From positions 1-9,385 of the forward strand of contig JAQUAE010000046.1 in assembly GCA_028687395.1 (NCBI GenBank): a DNA stretch of 9,385 bases, written 5' to 3'. Under the pieces are notes generated by a model that had not been told where the DNA came from, did not search any database, and saw only the letters and a list, made by a program, of their open reading frames with translations. The DNA is from Anaerolineales bacterium (GTDB lineage Bacteria > Chloroflexota > Anaerolineae > Anaerolineales > UBA4823). The position numbers were made by a program, and so were the translations under genes. Shown here one piece after another: positions 6,026-9,385 of this stretch (its first letter is position 1; each line of letters starts with the position of its first letter).

Positions 6026-7642
6026 TCAGCCTCCGTTCTTGGCAGGTATGCGGCTCATCACGTATTCGGCCAGCGCGGTAATGGTCAGGCTGGGGTTGAC
6101 CCCCGGGTTGGCGGGCACGATCGAGCCATCCACCACGTACAGCCCGGGGTAATTGTGCACCTGGCCATCCGGCGCGACCACTCCCTGACCGGCGTCCTCC
6201 CCGAAGGGGCAGCCTCCCAGGATGTGGGCGGTCATGGGCACGTTGAGCAGGCCCTCGGTGATCGTCCCGGCGGGATAGCCCCTGATCTTCTCGGCAAGGG
6301 CGCGGATGACGCCATGCCCCACGGCGATATTCACCGGCACCCGGCGCTCCGGGTCTTGCTCGGCCACCAGCCCACGGCGGAAGAGGGCAAAGGGGTTGCG
6401 CCCCAGGCGCAGGCGCATCTGGTTGTCCTCGGTCTGCATGATCAGCAGCGCCAGCCCGCGGTTCGATAACCCAGGGGTAAGCTTGGCGTCTATAAACTGG
6501 GCCGGATGTCTAATGATAGCAACCAGCGTGCGCCAGGCTCGCCCCAGGAAGCTTCCTCCCCCGCGAATCAACGGCGAGGAGAGCAGGATGAAAAGCAGCG
6601 AGGAGCCATCCGGGAAGCGCACCGGCTCGACCTGGGTTTTCTCGTCGGCATGGAAGACCGAGGTGATCGACAGCCCTTCACTGTGCCTGGCGCCCTTTTC
6701 CCTGGTGAAGGCGCCCAGGAAGGCCTCGGAGTTTGTCCTGACCATCTCACCCAGGCGCGGCGAGAGCTGCGGCAGGCTGTGCAGCTCGTCGCGGCAGCGC
6801 AGCAGCAATTGCATGGTGCCCAGCACGCCCGCCGAGATCACCACGTTGCGCGCCCGCACCCTCCGTTCCGCTTTGTCTAACCAGGCGGTGGAAGAACGGT
6901 AGCGCACTTCATAGCGCGCCGCGCCCGGGCTCCCCTCCGGGAGCGGGTAGATCCCCGTTGCCAGCGCCTCAGGCTGCACGCGGGCCCCCAGCCTCTCGGC
7001 GAAGTACAGGTAATTCTTGTCCAGCGTGTTCTTGGCGTCGTAGCGACATCCCACGATGCACGCGGCGCACTGAATGCAGCCCACGCGCGGTGGGCCTTTA
7101 CCATCGAAGAAGGGATCCGGCGCCTCCTTGCCCGGCTCCCCGAAATAGATGCCCACTTCAGTTGCCCGGAAGGTATCCCCGTGACCGCCCTCCTGCGCCA
7201 CCGCCTGCAACGCCAGGTCGGCAGCCCACAGGCGCGGGTTGGGCGTCACGCCGAGCATCTTGCGGGCGGTCTGGTAATGAGGGCGCAGCAGCTCACGCCA
7301 GTTCCCGAAGCGCCGCCAGGATTCGGCGTCGAAGAAATCCTCCTTGGGCTCCATCAACACCGCGGCGTACACCAGGCTGCCGCCGCCCACCCCGCTCGAG
7401 TGATAGACGAAGAAGCCGCGCGATAGGCTCATTTGCAGGATGCCGAAGCAGCGCAGCCCGGGTATCCACAGGTAACGGCGGACATCCCAAGCGGAGCGCG
7501 GCAGGTCCTGTTCAGCCAGGCGCTTGCCGCGCTCCAGCACCAGCACCTTGTACCCCTTCTCGCTCAGGCGCATGGCTGCCACACCGCCGCCAAAACCGGA
7601 GCCGATGATGACGAAATCGTAAATTTCCGGGTGTTCTTGCAT
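6026..7642 (-). CDS. GMC-family FAD oxidoreductase, cholesterol-oxidase-like, with CX2CX2CX3C motif
   Basis: Flavoprotein of the glucose-methanol-choline oxidoreductase superfamily that oxidises an alcohol to a carbonyl. The FAD-binding IGSGFGGG is at residues 13-20 with the ERG end of the fold at 37-39. GVGGGSLVYA (84-93) is the second GMC/FAD motif. H473 in HILGGC and N516 in GVNPSLTITALAE fit the active-site His/Asn pair of cholesterol oxidases. C189, C192, C195 and C199 form a ferredoxin-like CX2CX2CX3C followed by RYDAKNTLDKNYLY, a pattern I associate with the ChoD-like branch. Whether it binds a cluster is unknown. No signal peptide is visible. ATG 7642 has GGAG seven bases upstream. 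It follows the 3-hydroxybutyryl-CoA dehydrogenase gene by 63 bases and is coupled to the radical SAM gene downstream. The substrate (sterol, terpenoid or other alcohol) cannot be assigned. Confidence 0.9.
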   Translation of the reverse strand: MQEHPEIYDFVIIGSGFGGGVAAMRLSEKGYKVLVLERGKRLAEQDLPRSAWDVRRYLWIPGLRCFGILQMSLSRGFFVYHSSGVGGGSLVYAAVLMEPKEDFFDAESWRRFGNWRELLRPHYQTARKMLGVTPNPRLWAADLALQAVAQEGGHGDTFRATEVGIYFGEPGKEAPDPFFDGKGPPRVGCIQCAACIVGCRYDAKNTLDKNYLYFAERLGARVQPEALATGIYPLPEGSPGAARYEVRYRSSTAWLDKAERRVRARNVVISAGVLGTMQLLLRCRDELHSLPQLSPRLGEMVRTNSEAFLGAFTREKGARHSEGLSITSVFHADEKTQVEPVRFPDGSSLLFILLSSPLIRGGGSFLGRAWRTLVAIIRHPAQFIDAKLTPGLSNRGLALLIMQTEDNQMRLRLGRNPFALFRRGLVAEQDPERRVPVNIAVGHGVIRALAEKIRGYPAGTITEGLLNVPMTAHILGGCPFGEDAGQGVVAPDGQVHNYPGLYVVDGSIVPANPGVNPSLTITALAEYVMSRIPAKNGG

Positions 7643-7676
7643 GTCAGGTCTCCGCCAGGGAAGTCTCGTCGTGGAG

Positions 7677-7699
7677 CCGGATCAGCCAGGCTGATCCGG
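7677..7699. repeat. 23-base near-perfect palindrome between hbd and the GMC gene
   Basis: The 11-base arm CCGGATCAGCC (7677-7687) is followed by one base (A7688) and its exact reverse complement (7689-7699). On the minus-strand transcript it lies just after the hbd stop and about 35 bases before the GMC start. No T-run follows in either direction, so an intrinsic terminator is unlikely. It would form a strong RNA hairpin, suited to mRNA stabilisation or processing, or it could be a dimeric protein-binding site. Confidence 0.6.
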
Positions 7700-7705
7700 G
7701 TCAAA

Positions 7706-8554
7706 TTAGCTGTACTGGTAGAAGCCGCGCCCGCTCTTGCGACCAAGGTGACCGGCATCCACCATCTTACGCAGCAGGTACGCCGGGCGGTACTTGTCGT
7801 CGCCAGTCTCGCGCTGGAGCACCTCCATCACCGAGAGCACCACGTCCAGCCCGATCAGGTCGCACAGGGTCAGGGGACCCATCGGGTGGTTCATGCCCAG
7901 CTTCATCACCGCGTCGATGGCTTCCGGCGTGCCCACCCCCTCCTGCAAGGCGAAGATGGCTTCGTTGATCATCGGGCACAGGATGCGGTTGGAGATGAAC
8001 CCCGGCGAGTCGTTGGCCTCGACCGGCTCCTTGCCCATCTTGCGGCAAGCCTCCACGGTGATGGCGGTCGTCTCGTCGCTGGTTGCCAGGCCGCGGATGA
8101 CCTCCACCAGCTTCATCAAGGGGACGGGATTCATGAAATGCATCCCGATTACCTTCTCCGGGCGCTTGGTCGCCGCGGCGATCTTGGTGATGCTGATCGA
8201 GGAGGTGTTGCTGGCCAGGATGGCTTCCGGCCGCGCCTGGCGGTCGAGCTGGGCAAAGAGGTCCAGCTTCAGCTCGATTTTCTCGCTGGCGGCTTCGATG
8301 ACCAGGTCGGCCTCCGACAGGGTCGCCAGGTCCCCAACGTAGCGGATGCCGGCTGCAGCCTGCCCCTGCGCCTCCGTCAGGGCGCCTTTGCCCACCAGCT
8401 TTTCTACCGATTTGGCAATGCTCGTCCGGGCGCGCTCCAACTGCTCCGGAATCACGTCCATCAGCGTGACAGCGTAGCCCGACGTCGCCGCCACCTGGGC
8501 AATGCCGCTGCCCATCGTCCCCGCGCCGGCGATAAACACACGCTTGATTTCCAT
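7706..8554 (-). CDS. hbd: 3-hydroxybutyryl-CoA dehydrogenase
   Basis: NAD(P)-dependent dehydrogenase interconverting 3-hydroxyacyl-CoA and 3-oxoacyl-CoA, used in beta-oxidation and in C4 acyl-CoA synthesis. The Rossmann loop GAGTMGSG is at residues 10-17 (G10, G12, G15). The catalytic set is intact and spaced as in the family: S118 in SNTSS, H139 in GMHFMNP, E151 in VEVIRG and N189 in DSPGFISNR. HPMGPLTLCDLIGLD (223-237) opens the C-terminal helical domain and GRKSGRGFYQYS is the usual ending. The 282-residue length is that of a stand-alone clostridial-type enzyme, not a multifunctional FadB. ATG 8554 is preceded by GAGGAG (complement of 8561-8566) at six bases. It lies 72 bases after the thiolase gene in the same direction, a classic pairing of consecutive steps. 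Confidence 0.96.
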   Translation of the reverse strand: MEIKRVFIAGAGTMGSGIAQVAATSGYAVTLMDVIPEQLERARTSIAKSVEKLVGKGALTEAQGQAAAGIRYVGDLATLSEADLVIEAASEKIELKLDLFAQLDRQARPEAILASNTSSISITKIAAATKRPEKVIGMHFMNPVPLMKLVEVIRGLATSDETTAITVEACRKMGKEPVEANDSPGFISNRILCPMINEAIFALQEGVGTPEAIDAVMKLGMNHPMGPLTLCDLIGLDVVLSVMEVLQRETGDDKYRPAYLLRKMVDAGHLGRKSGRGFYQYS

Positions 8555-8578
8555 TTTACGCTCCTCAGGCTATTTTTC

Positions 8579-8603
8579 GGGGAGGGAGCTTGCTCGCCTC
8601 CCC
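8579..8603. repeat. Hairpin in the thiolase-hbd gap
   Basis: GGGGAGG (8579-8585) pairs with CCTCCCC (8597-8603). Inside, GAGC (8586-8589) pairs with GCTC (8592-8595) with one bulged base, giving a long GC-rich stem. In the minus-strand transcript it lies 24 bases after the thiolase stop and is followed by an A-rich stretch, not a U-run, then by the hbd ribosome site. It is therefore more likely an intercistronic mRNA structure than a terminator. Confidence 0.5.
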
Positions 8604-8626
8604 AGCTTTCTAATCAGCTAGTGCAC

Positions 8627-9385
8627 TCAGGCTTCCAGCTCGATGGCCATGCTCACCGCCTCCGCCCCACCCAGGCACAGGCTGGCGATGCCACGCTTCA
8701 AGCCGCGGCCCTTCAAGGCAAAGATCAGGGTGGCGAGCAGGCGCGCCCCGCTGGCTCCGATAGGGTGACCCAGGGCGATCGCCCCACCGTGCACGTTGAC
8801 CTTACCCCAATCCCAGCCCAGGTCGGCCAGAGCGTAACCGTCGGCCAGCACCTGGGCAGCGAAGGCCTCGTTGAGCTCGATCAGGTCCACATCCCCCAGC
8901 GTCCAGCCGGTCTTGTGCAGCAAGAGCGGGATGGCCCTGGCCGGGGCGATGAACAGGTGCTTCGGATCGACCGCCGCCTGGGCGTAGCCCGCCACGCGTG
9001 CCAGGGGTCTCTGACCCAACGCTTCGGCCCTGGCGCGCGAGCTAACCACCACCGCCGCGGCGCCATCGTTCAAGCCCGGCGAATTGCCCGCAGTCACCTT
9101 GCCATCTTTAATGAAGGCTGGTTTGAGCCCGGCCAGCGCCTCCAAGGTGGTACCCTTGCGCGGCGTCTCATCCACGGCAAAGACGGTCGCGGCGCCCTTC
9201 TTCCCCTGAATCTCGACCGGCACGATCTCGTCCACGAACTTGCCCGCCTCGCTGGCTGCAATCGCCTTCTGGTGGCTGGCCAGGGCGAACTCGTCCATCG
9301 CCTGGCGGGTCACCCCCCATTCCTCGGCAATGAACTCCGCCGAGTTGCCCATCCCCCAATTCTCGAAGGGGTCCCACAGGCCATC
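8627..9385 (-). CDS. Acetyl-CoA C-acetyltransferase (thiolase), C-terminal 252 residues
   Basis: Thiolase family enzyme that cleaves 3-oxoacyl-CoA with CoA or, in reverse, condenses two acetyl-CoA. The reading frame enters from the right edge as DGLWDPFENWGMGNSAEF, the family's usual mid-protein segment, so the M at 9352 is internal and not the start. Counting from the edge, NEAFAAQ is at 172-178, HPIG begins at H207 and the second catalytic cysteine is C237 in SLCLGG; the 30-residue His-Cys spacing matches the Zoogloea enzyme. The common CxGGG is CLGGA here, which still fits the thiolase signature. About 140 N-terminal residues, including the nucleophilic cysteine, lie outside the window. 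Biosynthetic and degradative types cannot be told apart here; the adjacent hbd suggests short-chain substrates. Confidence 0.95.
   Translation of the reverse strand, partial: DGLWDPFENWGMGNSAEFIAEEWGVTRQAMDEFALASHQKAIAASEAGKFVDEIVPVEIQGKKGAATVFAVDETPRKGTTLEALAGLKPAFIKDGKVTAGNSPGLNDGAAAVVVSSRARAEALGQRPLARVAGYAQAAVDPKHLFIAPARAIPLLLHKTGWTLGDVDLIELNEAFAAQVLADGYALADLGWDWGKVNVHGGAIALGHPIGASGARLLATLIFALKGRGLKRGIASLCLGGAEAVSMAIELEA

Noticed and set aside
5146..7642. A mycofactocin locus
   Set aside because: Only the general radical SAM plus GMC pairing matches. No MftA-like peptide, MftB-like, MftE-like or MftF-like gene is present, and the radical SAM protein is shorter than MftC.
8579..8603. Intrinsic terminator after the thiolase gene
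   Set aside because: On the minus strand the stem is followed by an A-rich stretch, not a T-run, and the hbd ribosome site follows at once.
9350..9352. ATG as the start of the thiolase gene
   Set aside because: The frame stays open to the window edge and encodes the conserved thiolase segment DGLWDPFENW before it, so this methionine is internal.

Overview
The window is a GC-rich, tightly packed bacterial segment with eight protein genes, one candidate 27-codon gene, and no intergenic gap above about 180 bases. I see no RNA genes, CRISPR array, insertion sequence or phage-like sequence. High GC, high GC3 coding, a gatC-gatA-gatB translation locus and beta-oxidation type genes would fit an Anaerolineae-like member of the Chloroflexota. 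That assignment is inference from overall impression, not from a marker gene.

Layout: (1) Bases 1-666, minus strand: the N-terminal 222 codons of an acyl-CoA dehydrogenase that runs off the left edge. (2) Bases 667-843: a divergent promoter region with a TGCTATAAT extended -10 element facing each way. (3) Bases 844-5047, plus strand: gatC, a candidate 27-codon ORF, gatA, an AlkD-like DNA alkylation repair gene and gatB, apparently one operon. GatCAB is the amidotransferase that converts misacylated Glu-tRNA(Gln) and/or Asp-tRNA(Asn) to the correct amide forms. The alkylation repair gene sits inside it. (4) Bases 5048-5145: a convergent gap with overlapping inverted repeats. (5) Bases 5146-9385, minus strand, transcribed right to left: acetyl-CoA acetyltransferase (5' end off the right edge), 3-hydroxybutyryl-CoA dehydrogenase, a cholesterol-oxidase-like GMC flavoprotein with a ferredoxin-like cysteine motif, and an uncharacterised radical SAM protein.

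Together, the thiolase, 3-hydroxyacyl-CoA dehydrogenase and acyl-CoA dehydrogenase are steps of acyl-CoA breakdown (or, in reverse, C4 acyl-CoA formation). The GMC enzyme could feed an oxidised alcohol or sterol-like substrate into that route. The GMC and radical SAM genes are separated by one base, with the ribosome binding site of the second inside the first, so they are probably made together. This pair is the least explained part of the window and the best candidate for something undescribed. The rest is recognisable housekeeping or central metabolism.
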